In this document: positions 48,451-56,256 of the stretch, one piece after another
How positions within the stretch are numbered: the first letter of the stretch is position 1
Layout of the letters: each line of letters opens with the position of its first letter
DNA from: Streptomyces gardneri
GTDB taxonomy: Bacteria > Actinomycetota > Actinomycetes > Streptomycetales > Streptomycetaceae
DNA: 64,000 nucleotides
Direction of reading: 5' to 3'
NCBI RefSeq assembly: GCF_006539185.1
Contig: NZ_BJMN01000046.1
Location: 21,847 to 85,846, forward strand
The notes under the pieces: generated by a model
What the model was told of the DNA's origin: nothing
What the model saw: only the letters and a program-made list of their open reading frames with translations
Databases searched by the model: none
Translations under genes and position numbers: made by a program

Positions 48451-49598
48451 TTGAAGCCCTTCTTCACGTGGTCGAGGTAGGCGGTGCCGCGGAGGACGCG
48501 CTTGCAGCGGGGGCAGTACTCGGCCCACTCGTCGAAGCCCAGGTCGAGGTCGCGCATGGTGCCCTGGAGGTTCTCGACGTAGGGGGCGGTGTCGATGGGC
48601 TCGTGGCAGCGTCGGCAGGCGAGGACGGACTCGTCCTCGCGGCGGGAGGTGTACTTGAAGAGCTGCATGCCGACGGCCGCGGGCCGCTGGACGATGTGGA
48701 AGAACTTCCCGAAGGGGATGTAGATGAGGGTGAAGACCACGGACACCATGTGGAGGACGGCGAGGAACTCGTAGCCGCCGCCGTGCAGGAAGATCGACGA
48801 GAAGGTCAGCAGGAGCCCCGTCACCGAGATGACGACCAGGCAGATGAGGGGCATCAGGTCGTAGGCGAAGCGCTGGCCGGTGATGGCGCCGCGGTCCTTC
48901 ATACGGCGCCAGAGGAAGTAGGAGGCGCCGGCGATGACGAGGACGGCCGCGATGTCGAGGCCGTGGAACATGAGCCAGCCGAGGACGCTGAGCGCGTCGA
49001 AGCCGATGACCTTGAAGCCCCAGATCCGCATCTCGTAGCCGGGACCCGAGCCGGTGGACGAGGTGAAGGTGAACCAGCCCCAGGTGAGGGGGAAGGTGAT
49101 CGCGGCGGCCAGCAGACAGCCCCAGAAGACGAGCTGGTGGGCGGCCCAGCGGGCGTGGGAGCGGGCGCCGAGGAACTTCTGGAAGCCGAGGTAGGTGGCG
49201 ATCATCTTCGGCAGCGCGGTGGGCGCATTGCGGAAGTTCGCTGCGGAGAAGAAGGAGCCCCAGCCCTTGCGGAAGAGCCGGCGGGCGCCGGGGGCGGAGA
49301 CCCAGACGGTGTACCGGTAGGCGACGCCGAAGGCGAGGAAGACCGTGGCGACGGCGTACGGCAGGAGGGCCGAGTCGAAGTCGCGGAGCAGCCGGCTGCC
49401 GAACACGATCGCGAGGATCAGGAGCACGGACACGACGGTGCCCGCGACGGACGCGCGGCGGCGCACCGTGGCGGGGGTCTGCGGCGGAGCCCCGGCGGCC
49501 GGTGGCTCTCCCCGGGTGAGGCCGCCCGTGGCAAGGGCAGCGGCGGCCGGATCGTCCGGCCCGGGTGTCGGCTCGACTGTCTGTGGTGGCTCGGTCAC
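48447..49598 (-). CDS. NarI/cytochrome b-like membrane subunit with CxxC tail
   Basis: A 383-residue membrane protein. After a Pro/Thr-rich start, helices are at roughly 50-70, 75-95, 140-165, 190-215, 240-260 and 270-295. Several His in or near helices (HQLVFWG, MFHGLD, LHGGGYE, LHMVSVVF, FFHIVQRP) could ligate haem b, as in quinol-oxidising subunits. The cytoplasmic-type tail has CRRCHEPI and CPRCKRV, two CxxC pairs that could hold zinc or a cluster; the first also fits a CxxCH haem c site. It heads the molybdoenzyme set and probably links it to quinones. TACCGT 6 bases before the GTG suggests its own promoter. Confidence 0.75.
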   Translation of the reverse strand: MTEPPQTVEPTPGPDDPAAAALATGGLTRGEPPAAGAPPQTPATVRRRASVAGTVVSVLLILAIVFGSRLLRDFDSALLPYAVATVFLAFGVAYRYTVWVSAPGARRLFRKGWGSFFSAANFRNAPTALPKMIATYLGFQKFLGARSHARWAAHQLVFWGCLLAAAITFPLTWGWFTFTSSTGSGPGYEMRIWGFKVIGFDALSVLGWLMFHGLDIAAVLVIAGASYFLWRRMKDRGAITGQRFAYDLMPLICLVVISVTGLLLTFSSIFLHGGGYEFLAVLHMVSVVFTLIYIPFGKFFHIVQRPAAVGMQLFKYTSRREDESVLACRRCHEPIDTAPYVENLQGTMRDLDLGFDEWAEYCPRCKRVLRGTAYLDHVKKGFK

Positions 49599-49604
49599 GC
49601 CGCC

Positions 49605-49610
49605 ACGGTA
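49605..49610 (-). promoter_or_regulatory. -10 hexamer of the membrane-subunit gene
   Basis: TACCGT on the minus strand, 6 bases before the GTG start. If real, the molybdoenzyme operon can be transcribed apart from pflB-pflA. Confidence 0.4.
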
Positions 49611-49665
49611 AGGCCATACGGGCCCTTTTTCCTGTTTTGCGCGGGTACGGGGTGAAGGGCGTCGC

Positions 49666-50496
49666 TCAGACGGCGTGCAGGCCGTGGGAGAGGAAGACCT
49701 CGCGGGCCACGGCGACCTGATCGGGCGTCGGGGACGGGGTCTCGTGCAGGGTGAACGGCTTGGCGAGTGCTTGCCACTTCGCTTCGCCGAGCTTGTGGAA
49801 GGGGAGGATGTCCACGCGGGAGACATTGCCGAGACCGGCGGCGAAGGCGGCGACTCCCTCGACGTTGGCGGGGTCGTCGGTGAGCCCCGGGACGAGCACG
49901 AAGCGGACGTGGACCTCCTGGCCGAGGTCGGCCAGGCGCCGGGCGAAGTCCAGGGTCGGCCGCAGCGGCCGACCGGTGACCTTCTTGTACGTGTCCGGGT
50001 CCCAGGACTTGATGTCGAGCAGGACCAGGTCGGTGTCGCGGAGCAGGGCGTCGGTGGCGCGGACGCCGAGGAAGCCCGAGGTGTCGAGGGCCGTGTGCAG
50101 GCCGAGCTCGTGCTTCATCCGGTGCAGCAGCTCGCCGGTGAAGACGGGCTGGAGGAGCGGTTCCCCGCCGGAGACGGTGGCGCCGCCGCCGGAGGCCGAG
50201 ATGAAGCGGACGTACTTGGCCGCCTCGGCGATCACGTCGTCGGCGGAGGTGCGCCTGCCGCTGCGCATCCTCCAGGTGTCGGGGTTGTGGCAGTAGAGAC
50301 AGGTGAGGGGGCAGCCGGAGAGGAAGGTGACGAAGCGGGTGCCGGGGCCGTCGACCCCGGTGGACAGGTCCCAGGAGTGGACCGAGCCCGCGGAGGGCCG
50401 CTGGGTCGCCGCGGCGGCCGGAGTGACCGGGCCGACGGAGGTGACCGGGCCGGCGGGGGTGACCGGGCCGGCGGGCCCGAGGGCGAGGCTGGTCAT
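49666..50496 (-). CDS. pflA: Pyruvate formate-lyase activating enzyme (radical SAM)
   Basis: A 276-residue radical-SAM enzyme that installs the glycyl radical on PflB. The cluster motif CxxxCxxC is at Cys62, Cys66 and Cys69 (GCPLTCLYCHNPDTW), followed by SGGEPLLQ (SAM contact), LDTSG and DIKSWDPDTY, all typical of PflA. Residues 1-35 form a low-complexity tail made of GPVTPA repeats, absent from enteric PflA. The start has AGGAGG 8 bases upstream. It follows pflB by 110 bases on the same strand. Its oxygen-sensitive chemistry implies low-oxygen expression. Confidence 0.94.
   Translation of the reverse strand: MTSLALGPAGPVTPAGPVTSVGPVTPAAAATQRPSAGSVHSWDLSTGVDGPGTRFVTFLSGCPLTCLYCHNPDTWRMRSGRRTSADDVIAEAAKYVRFISASGGGATVSGGEPLLQPVFTGELLHRMKHELGLHTALDTSGFLGVRATDALLRDTDLVLLDIKSWDPDTYKKVTGRPLRPTLDFARRLADLGQEVHVRFVLVPGLTDDPANVEGVAAFAAGLGNVSRVDILPFHKLGEAKWQALAKPFTLHETPSPTPDQVAVAREVFLSHGLHAV
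50421..50474 (-). repeat. 18-bp tandem repeat in the 5' end of pflA
   Basis: Three near-identical copies of an 18-base unit, GTGACCGGGCCGGCGGGG or close variants on the plus strand, encode the GPVTPA-type repeats of the PflA N-terminal tail. Confidence 0.8.
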
Positions 50497-50607
50497 GGCA
50501 GGGCCTCCTGGAAGGAGTGGTGCGGGGTGTCGGGGTCGGCGCGCGGCGCCGGGGCCCGGTGAGGGTCGCGAAGGACCGGGCCCCGGGGCCGCGCGGTCAG
50601 GAGCGGC

Positions 50608-52878
50608 TCAGAGCGAGCTGTGGAAGGTGCGGTTCAGGACGTCGAGCTGCTGCTCGCGGGTGAGCCGGACGAAGTTGACCGCGTATCCGGAGACCCGGAT
50701 GGTCAGCTGCGGGTGGTTCTCCGGGTGCTCCATGGCGTCCGTCAGCACGTCCCGGTTGAGGACGTTGACGTTCATGTGGAAGCCGTCGCTCGCCATGTAG
50801 CCGTCGAGGACTCCCGCGAGGTTCCTGATCCGCTCCTCGGGGGTGCGGCCCAGGCCGTCGGGGGTGACGGTGTTGGTGAGCGAGATGCCGTCCTCGGCGT
50901 CCTCGTACGGGAGCTTGGCGACCGACAGGGCCGAGGCCACGTAGCCGTGGGTGTCGCGGCCGTTCATCGGGTTGGCGCCCGGCGAGAAGGGCTCGCCGGC
51001 ACGGCGCCCGTCGGGGGTGTTGCCGGTCTTCTTGCCGTAGACGACGTTGGAGGTGATGGTCAGGACGGACTGGGTGTGTTCGGCGTTCCGGTACGTGGGG
51101 TGCTTGCGGACCTTCCGCATGAACTCCTCGACCAGCCATACCGCGATCTCGTCGACGCGCTCGTCGTTGTTGCCGTACGCCGGGTACTCGCCGTCGATCA
51201 CGTAGTCGGTCGCGAGACCGGTCTCGTCCCGGACCGGGGTGACCTTGGCGTACTTGACCGCGGCGAGGGAGTCGGCGGCCACCGAGAGGCCGGCGATGCC
51301 GCAGGCCATGGTGCGGCGCACGTCGCGGTCGTGGAGCGCCATCTCGACACGCTCGTAGGCGTACCGGTCGTGCATGTAGTGGATGACGTTCAGGGCGTGG
51401 ACGTAGACGCTCGCGAGCCACTCCATCTGCTCGTCGAAGGTGGCCAAGACCTCGTCGTAGTCGAGGACGTCCGAGATGAGGGCGCCGGTGGACGGGCCGA
51501 CCTGGGCTCCGGACTTCTCGTCGCGGCCGCCGTTGATCGCGTAGAGGAGGGTCTTGGCGAGGTTCACGCGGGCGCCGAAGAACTGCATCTGCTTGCCGAC
51601 GGGCATCGCGGAGACGCAGCAGGCGATGGCGGTGTCGTCGCCGAAGCGCGGGCGCATCAGCTCGTCCGACTCGTACTGGACGGAGGAGGTGTCGATGGAG
51701 ACCTTCGCGCAGAACTCCTTGAAGCCCTGGGGGAGCTGCGGCGACCAGAAGACCGTCATGTTCGGCTCGGGGGCCGGGCCGAGGTTGTAGAGCGTCTGGA
51801 GGTAGCGGAAGGAGGTCCTGGTGACGAGCGGGCGGCCGTCCTCTCCCATGCCGGCGATGGACTCGGTGACCCAGGTGGGGTCGCCGGAGAACAGCTCGTC
51901 GTACTCCGGGGTGCGCAGGAAGCGGACGATGCGGAGCTTGATGATGAAGTCGTCGACGAGCTCCTGGGCCGTCTCCTCGGTGAGGAGACCGGCCTCGATG
52001 TCGCGCTGGAGGTAGACGTCGAGGAAGGTGGACGTCCGGCCGAGGGACATCGCGGCGCCGTTCTGCTCCTTCACGGCGGCGAGGTAGGCGAAGTACAGCC
52101 ACTGGATCGCCTCGCGGCCCGTGGTGGCGGGGCCGGAGATGTCGTGGCCGTAGGAGGCGGCCATCGCCTTCAGTTCGCCGAGGGCGCGGATCTGCTCGGA
52201 CAGCTCCTCGCGGAGCCGGATGGTCTCCTCCAGGGAGCGGTTCCCGGCGGGGAGGGCGTCGAGCTCCTCCTTCTCCTCCTTCTTCACCTCGACGAGGCGG
52301 TCGACGCCGTAGAGGGCGACGCGACGGTAGTCGCCGATGATGCGGCCGCGGCCGTAGGCGTCGGGGAGTCCGGTGACGATGCCGGCCTTGCGGGCGGCGC
52401 GGATCTCGGGGGTGTAGGCGTCGAAGACACCGGCGTTGTGGGTCTTGCGGTACTCGGTGAAGACCTTCTCGAGGTCCGAGGAGACCGGGTATCCGTAGGT
52501 CTCCAGGGCGCCGGCGACCATGCGCCAGCCGCCGTACGGCATGATCGCGCGCTTGAGCGGGGCGTCGGTCTGGAGGCCGACGATCAGATCCTTGTCGCGG
52601 TCGATGTAACCGGGGGCGTGGGCGGTGATGGTGGAGGGGATGTCGTACGAGACGTCGTACACGCCCTTGGCGCGCTCCTCCGGGAACCTGTCCGTGATGG
52701 CCTTCCACACGGCGGTGGTCCGCTCGGTGGGGCCGGCGAGGAAGGAGGCGTCGCCCTCGTACGGGGTGTAGTTCTGCTGGATGAAGTCGCGGACGTCGAC
52801 GGCGTCGCGCCAGAGTCCACCCTTGAAGCCCTTCCAGGCCCGCTCGGTCGCCGTTGCTTCAGCAGGGGTCGAAGTCAC
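50608..52878 (-). CDS. pflB: Formate C-acetyltransferase (pyruvate formate-lyase)
   Basis: A 756-residue glycyl-radical enzyme converting pyruvate and CoA to formate and acetyl-CoA without oxygen. The adjacent catalytic cysteines are Cys420 and Cys421 (ACCVS) and the radical Gly731 lies in RVSGYAVNF 26 residues from the C-terminus, as in E. coli PflB (760 residues). The N-terminus (AWKGFKGGLW, VRDFIQQNYTPYEG) aligns with that enzyme, supporting GTG 52878 over GTG 52887. All key residues are intact, so the gene should be functional. A palindrome TGATCGATCA lies 64 bases upstream. PflA is directly downstream. Confidence 0.96.
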   Translation of the reverse strand: MTSTPAEATATERAWKGFKGGLWRDAVDVRDFIQQNYTPYEGDASFLAGPTERTTAVWKAITDRFPEERAKGVYDVSYDIPSTITAHAPGYIDRDKDLIVGLQTDAPLKRAIMPYGGWRMVAGALETYGYPVSSDLEKVFTEYRKTHNAGVFDAYTPEIRAARKAGIVTGLPDAYGRGRIIGDYRRVALYGVDRLVEVKKEEKEELDALPAGNRSLEETIRLREELSEQIRALGELKAMAASYGHDISGPATTGREAIQWLYFAYLAAVKEQNGAAMSLGRTSTFLDVYLQRDIEAGLLTEETAQELVDDFIIKLRIVRFLRTPEYDELFSGDPTWVTESIAGMGEDGRPLVTRTSFRYLQTLYNLGPAPEPNMTVFWSPQLPQGFKEFCAKVSIDTSSVQYESDELMRPRFGDDTAIACCVSAMPVGKQMQFFGARVNLAKTLLYAINGGRDEKSGAQVGPSTGALISDVLDYDEVLATFDEQMEWLASVYVHALNVIHYMHDRYAYERVEMALHDRDVRRTMACGIAGLSVAADSLAAVKYAKVTPVRDETGLATDYVIDGEYPAYGNNDERVDEIAVWLVEEFMRKVRKHPTYRNAEHTQSVLTITSNVVYGKKTGNTPDGRRAGEPFSPGANPMNGRDTHGYVASALSVAKLPYEDAEDGISLTNTVTPDGLGRTPEERIRNLAGVLDGYMASDGFHMNVNVLNRDVLTDAMEHPENHPQLTIRVSGYAVNFVRLTREQQLDVLNRTFHSSL

Positions 52879-52941
52879 TGCCCGCACCGCCTTCTTCGAT
52901 TCATTCGATCGCGTCGTTGCCTACCTCCATTTCACTCCTTT

Positions 52942-52951
52942 TGATCGATCA
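52942..52951. promoter_or_regulatory. Palindrome TGATCGATCA upstream of pflB
   Basis: A perfect 10-base palindrome in a relatively A/T-rich patch, 64-73 bases before the pflB start. The flanking bases (TTGATCGATCATT) recall half-sites of the CRP/FNR class, but the centre is two bases, not four. Its regulator is unknown. Confidence 0.35.
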
Positions 52952-53004
52952 TTCCGGTCGGCATTGGTCACCGGTCGACGGGCTTTGGTCCTGCCCCCGG
53001 AATG

Positions 53005-53036
53005 CCGGAAGGCCCCGCCGTGGCGGGACCTTCCGG
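53005..53036. terminator. Hairpin after narK
   Basis: Stem of 14 pairs with one mismatch (53005-53019 with 53022-53036) and a 2-base turn, 20 bases past the narK stop on the minus strand. It separates narK from the pflB promoter. Confidence 0.75.
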
Positions 53037-53055
53037 GAGGGGGTGGGATGCGGGA

Positions 53056-54477
53056 TCAGCTGGGTGCCTCGGCGCTCTTGCGGGCGTAGAACCACCAGGT
53101 CACGACCGTGCAGCTGACATAGAAGGCGACGAATCCCCACATCGCGCTGGTCACGGCCACCGAGGCGAAGAGGGCCGGGATGAAGAAGAAGCCGTAGGCG
53201 GCGACGGCCGAGGTGAATCCGGTGACGGCACCCGATTCCATTTCCGCCTGCTTCAGCGCCTTCGTGTATTCCGGGGTGCCTTCGTCGAGGCCCTTGAGGT
53301 GGGTGCTGCGGAAGATGACCGGGATCTGCCGGAAGGTCGAGCCGTTGCCGATTCCGGAGAAGAAGAACGCGGCGAGGAAGCAGAAGAAGAAGCCGTAGAA
53401 GGAGCCGCCGTCACTGCCCGAGGGCAGGAAGTCGATCACTCCGACGAGGGAGACGGCCATGCCCACGAAGGACAGGATCGTGACGCGTGCGCCGCCCCAC
53501 TTGTCGGCGATCCAGCCGCCGCCCCAGCGGGCGAGGGCGCCGACGGCCGGGCCCATCCAGGCGTAGGTGGCGACGGAGTAGTCCGGGAAGGTGGTCTTGA
53601 TCAGCATCGGCAGGGCGGCGGCGAAGCCGATGAAGGAGCCGAAGGTGCCGACGTACAGCCAGGTCATCAGCCAGTTGTGCTTGCGCTTGAAGATGATCTT
53701 CTGCTGGCTGAACGGGGTCGAGGCCACCTTGAGGTCGTTCTGCCCGAACCAGGCGACGGCCGCGAGGACCAGCAGCACCGGGACCCAGAGGAAGGCGGCG
53801 TTCTGCAGGTAGACGGGGGTGCCGTCGGCCTTGTGCTGGGCCGAGCCGATCGCGATGGTCGACCAGGTGATGACGATCGGGGTCAGGAGCTGGACGACGG
53901 AGACACCCAGGTTGCCGAGACCGCCGTTGATGCCGGTCGCGCTGCCCTTCTTCGCCTTGGGGAAGAAGAAGCCGATGTTGGCGAGGGAGGAGGCGAAGTT
54001 CGCGCCGCCGATGCCGCAGAGGGCGGCGATGGCGACCATCACGCCGTACGGGGTCGTCGGGTCCTGGATGGCGATGCCGAGCCAGATCAGCGGCACGATC
54101 AGGACGACCGTCGACAGCGCGGTGAAGCGGCGCTGGCCGACCATCGGGCCGAGGAAGGTGTAGAGGATCCGGGCCGTGCCGCCGGTCAGACCGGGGATGG
54201 CCGTCAGCCAGAACAGCTGCGAGGTGGAGAAACCGAAGCCGACGTCCTTGAGGTTGGTCGCGGTGACCGACCAGACCTGCCAGACGACGAAGGCCACGAG
54301 CAGCGCGGGGACCGCGATCCAGAGGTTGCGGGTGGCGACCTTCTTGCCGATGGACTTCCAGAAGAGCTCGTTCTCCGGCTCCCAGTCGGTGATCGGCTTC
54401 CCGGGGCGGTACTGCTCCGTGTCGTACGAGGCGAGTGACCGGCCGGCCGTTCTGCTGTCCTGGGCTACGGAACTCAT
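53056..54477 (-). CDS. narK: Nitrate/nitrite transporter NarK
   Basis: A 473-residue MFS protein of the nitrate/nitrite porter family, with about 12 helices. The nitrate signature regions are GIGGANFASSLANIGFFFPKAKKGSATGINGGLGNLG (key elements: G-G-x-N-F and N-G-G-x-G-N) in helix 5 and GNGSTFRQIPVIF in helix 11. A hydrophilic N-terminal segment of 45 residues contains YRPGKPITDWEPEN, common to actinobacterial NarK. It imports nitrate or exchanges it for nitrite. AGGGAAG precedes the ATG. It is first in the minus-strand series leading to pflB and the molybdoenzyme, but a terminator lies between. Confidence 0.95.
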   Translation of the reverse strand: MSSVAQDSRTAGRSLASYDTEQYRPGKPITDWEPENELFWKSIGKKVATRNLWIAVPALLVAFVVWQVWSVTATNLKDVGFGFSTSQLFWLTAIPGLTGGTARILYTFLGPMVGQRRFTALSTVVLIVPLIWLGIAIQDPTTPYGVMVAIAALCGIGGANFASSLANIGFFFPKAKKGSATGINGGLGNLGVSVVQLLTPIVITWSTIAIGSAQHKADGTPVYLQNAAFLWVPVLLVLAAVAWFGQNDLKVASTPFSQQKIIFKRKHNWLMTWLYVGTFGSFIGFAAALPMLIKTTFPDYSVATYAWMGPAVGALARWGGGWIADKWGGARVTILSFVGMAVSLVGVIDFLPSGSDGGSFYGFFFCFLAAFFFSGIGNGSTFRQIPVIFRSTHLKGLDEGTPEYTKALKQAEMESGAVTGFTSAVAAYGFFFIPALFASVAVTSAMWGFVAFYVSCTVVTWWFYARKSAEAPS

Positions 54478-54605
54478 GGCGCTTCCCTGACGTTTCGGGG
54501 CTTTCCTTGCTCTTCCAGGCTGCGCCCGCGCACAAGGAGTGCGTGAGTGCCGATGGTCGCCGGACGGACGGGCCTAGGTCGCCTCGTCCGGCGGCATAGG
54601 TCCCG

Positions 54606-54896
54606 TCAGCGGAGGGCCGGAGGAACCGGGAGCACCGGGAGGGACACCTCCGGGTCGTCGAGACACGCCCCGGTCCGCAGGTCGAACTCCTGCTTGTGCA
54701 TCGGGGACGCCACCACCGGCACCCCGTCGCGGCTGCCCATGATCCCGTCCGCGATGACGTCGGCGCCCGAGAACGGGTCGCGGTTCCCCACCGCGTACAC
54801 CTCGCCGTCCCCGTCCCGGAAGAGCGCCGCCTCCGTTGATCTTGTGCGGGGCGCGCCGGCCGGCCGCGGCGCGCGGGCCGCCTGACGGAGCGCCAC
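54606..54896 (-). pseudogene. nirD: 5'-truncated nirD (nitrite reductase small subunit)
   Basis: The last ~75 residues match the Rieske-like NirD domain (EVYAVGNRDPFSGADV, then GSRDGVPVVASPMHKQEFDLRTGACLDDP, with key PMHKQ and LRTG). The N-terminal ~30 residues expected in NirD (strand with D-L-x-P-G-R-G-V) are missing; sequence identity stops at about 54838, upstream of which the frame runs into Arg/Ala/Pro-rich filler. No nirB follows or precedes. An in-frame GTG at 54896 could still start a product. It lies 128 bases upstream of narK, so it looks like a remnant of a nirBD-narK cluster. Confidence 0.75.
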
Positions 54897-55039
54897 ACCC
54901 GTACGGCGGTGACGGAGCCGCCGTACCCGTCACCCAGGGCCGGAGCTGCCGTGCCCGTCACCCACGACCGGAGCGGACGGCAGGGAGCGGACGGCAGGGC
55001 TCCGCGAGTGATCCGTCGCGCTGTGCTGTGCTGGGACGC

Positions 55040-56215
55040 ATGACGCAACCGTTCCTCCCGCTCACCGCCCGCTCGCGCGAGGAGTCGCACCGGGCCGCCA
55101 CCCCCCTGGAACTCTTCTTCGACCTGTGTTTCGTCGTCGCCGTCGCGCAGGCCGGCGCCGAGCTCGTGCACGCGGTCGCCGAGAACCACACCGGCGAGGG
55201 GATCCTCAACTACGCGATGGTCTTCTTCGCCATCTGGTGGGCGTGGATGAACTTCACCTGGTTCGCCTCGGCCTACGACAACGACGACGTCCTCTACCGC
55301 GTCGTCACGCTCGTCCAGATCGCCGGCGTCCTCGTCCTCGCCGCCGGCGTCTCGCGCGCCTTCCAGGAGCACGACTTCCTCGTCGTCTACATCGGCTACG
55401 CCGTCATGCGGCTCGCGCTCGCCTTCCAGTGGCTGCGCGCCGCCCACCACGCCACCGACCCCGCCGAACGGACGATGTGCCGGCGGTACGCGGGCGGGGT
55501 CGTCGCCGTCCAGATCGGCTGGCTCGCGCTCGTCCTCGCCCCCGAGCCCGCCCGCGGCTGGATCTTCCTCGCCATGGCGCTGGCGGAGCTGGCCGTGCCC
55601 GTGTACGCGGAGAAGGACGCGCCCAGCACCTGGCACCCGCACCACATCGCCGAGCGGTACGGCCTGTTCACCATCATCGTGCTCGGCGAGACCGTCGCCG
55701 CCGCGACCGTCGCCGTGAAGTCCGGCGTCATCGAGAACGACGCCCTCGGCGAGCTCCTGCCGATCGCCGTCGGCGGTCTGCTCCTCGTCTTCGCCGCCTG
55801 GTGGATCTACTTCGTCGTGCCCGCCCACGACCGGCTGACCTCCAGCCGCCAGGGCTTCCTGTGGGGCTACGGCCACTACGTCATCTTCTCCTCGGCCGCC
55901 GCCGTCGGCGCGGGCCTGGAGATCGCCGTCGAACAGGCCGTGGGCGAGGCCCACATCTCCACGCTCGCCGCGTCCGCCGCCGTGACGATCCCGTCGGCCG
56001 TCTTCCTGTTCTCCGTCTGGCTGCTGCACGCCCGCTACTTCAAGATCGGCATCGCCCAGCAACTCGTGCTGCCCGTGGCCTCGCTCGCGATCCTGCTGTG
56101 TACGTTCGCGGGCCGCTGGGCCGTCCTCGCCGCGGGGCTCGTCGCGGCGGCCACGGTCGCCACCGGGGTGACCCTGACCGCCCGGAACCCGGCGCCCCGG
56201 GCCACGGACGCCTGA
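55040..56215 (+). CDS. Low-temperature-requirement protein A (LtrA)
   Basis: A 391-residue polytopic membrane protein of the LtrA family, with about 10-11 helices. The recognisable start is ATPLELFFDLCFVVAVAQ followed by WWAWMNFTWFASAYDNDD, and later HPHHIAERYGLFTIIVLGE. LtrA was named from Listeria growth at low temperature, but its molecular activity is not established. The ATG has no strong ribosome site. It is followed 41 bases later by an AfsR-type regulator on the same strand and is divergent from the nirD remnant. Confidence 0.9.
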   Translation: MTQPFLPLTARSREESHRAATPLELFFDLCFVVAVAQAGAELVHAVAENHTGEGILNYAMVFFAIWWAWMNFTWFASAYDNDDVLYRVVTLVQIAGVLVLAAGVSRAFQEHDFLVVYIGYAVMRLALAFQWLRAAHHATDPAERTMCRRYAGGVVAVQIGWLALVLAPEPARGWIFLAMALAELAVPVYAEKDAPSTWHPHHIAERYGLFTIIVLGETVAAATVAVKSGVIENDALGELLPIAVGGLLLVFAAWWIYFVVPAHDRLTSSRQGFLWGYGHYVIFSSAAAVGAGLEIAVEQAVGEAHISTLAASAAVTIPSAVFLFSVWLLHARYFKIGIAQQLVLPVASLAILLCTFAGRWAVLAAGLVAAATVATGVTLTARNPAPRATDA

Positions 56216-56243
56216 GACCTGGAGGCACCGCCCTCCGCCGCGC

Positions 56244-56249
56244 GACAAT
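56244..56249 (+). promoter_or_regulatory. -10 hexamer of the AfsR-type gene (leaderless candidate)
   Basis: GACAAT, 7 bases before the ATG at 56257. It differs from TANNNT only at the first base and has the same spacing as other candidates in the window. Confidence 0.4.
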
Positions 56250-56256
56250 CCGGTCC

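Noticed and set aside
52936..52955. Canonical FNR/CRP site upstream of pflB
   Set aside because: FNR needs TTGAT-N4-ATCAA. The palindrome here has a two-base centre and one arm ends in ATT, so it is recorded only as a palindrome of unknown regulator.
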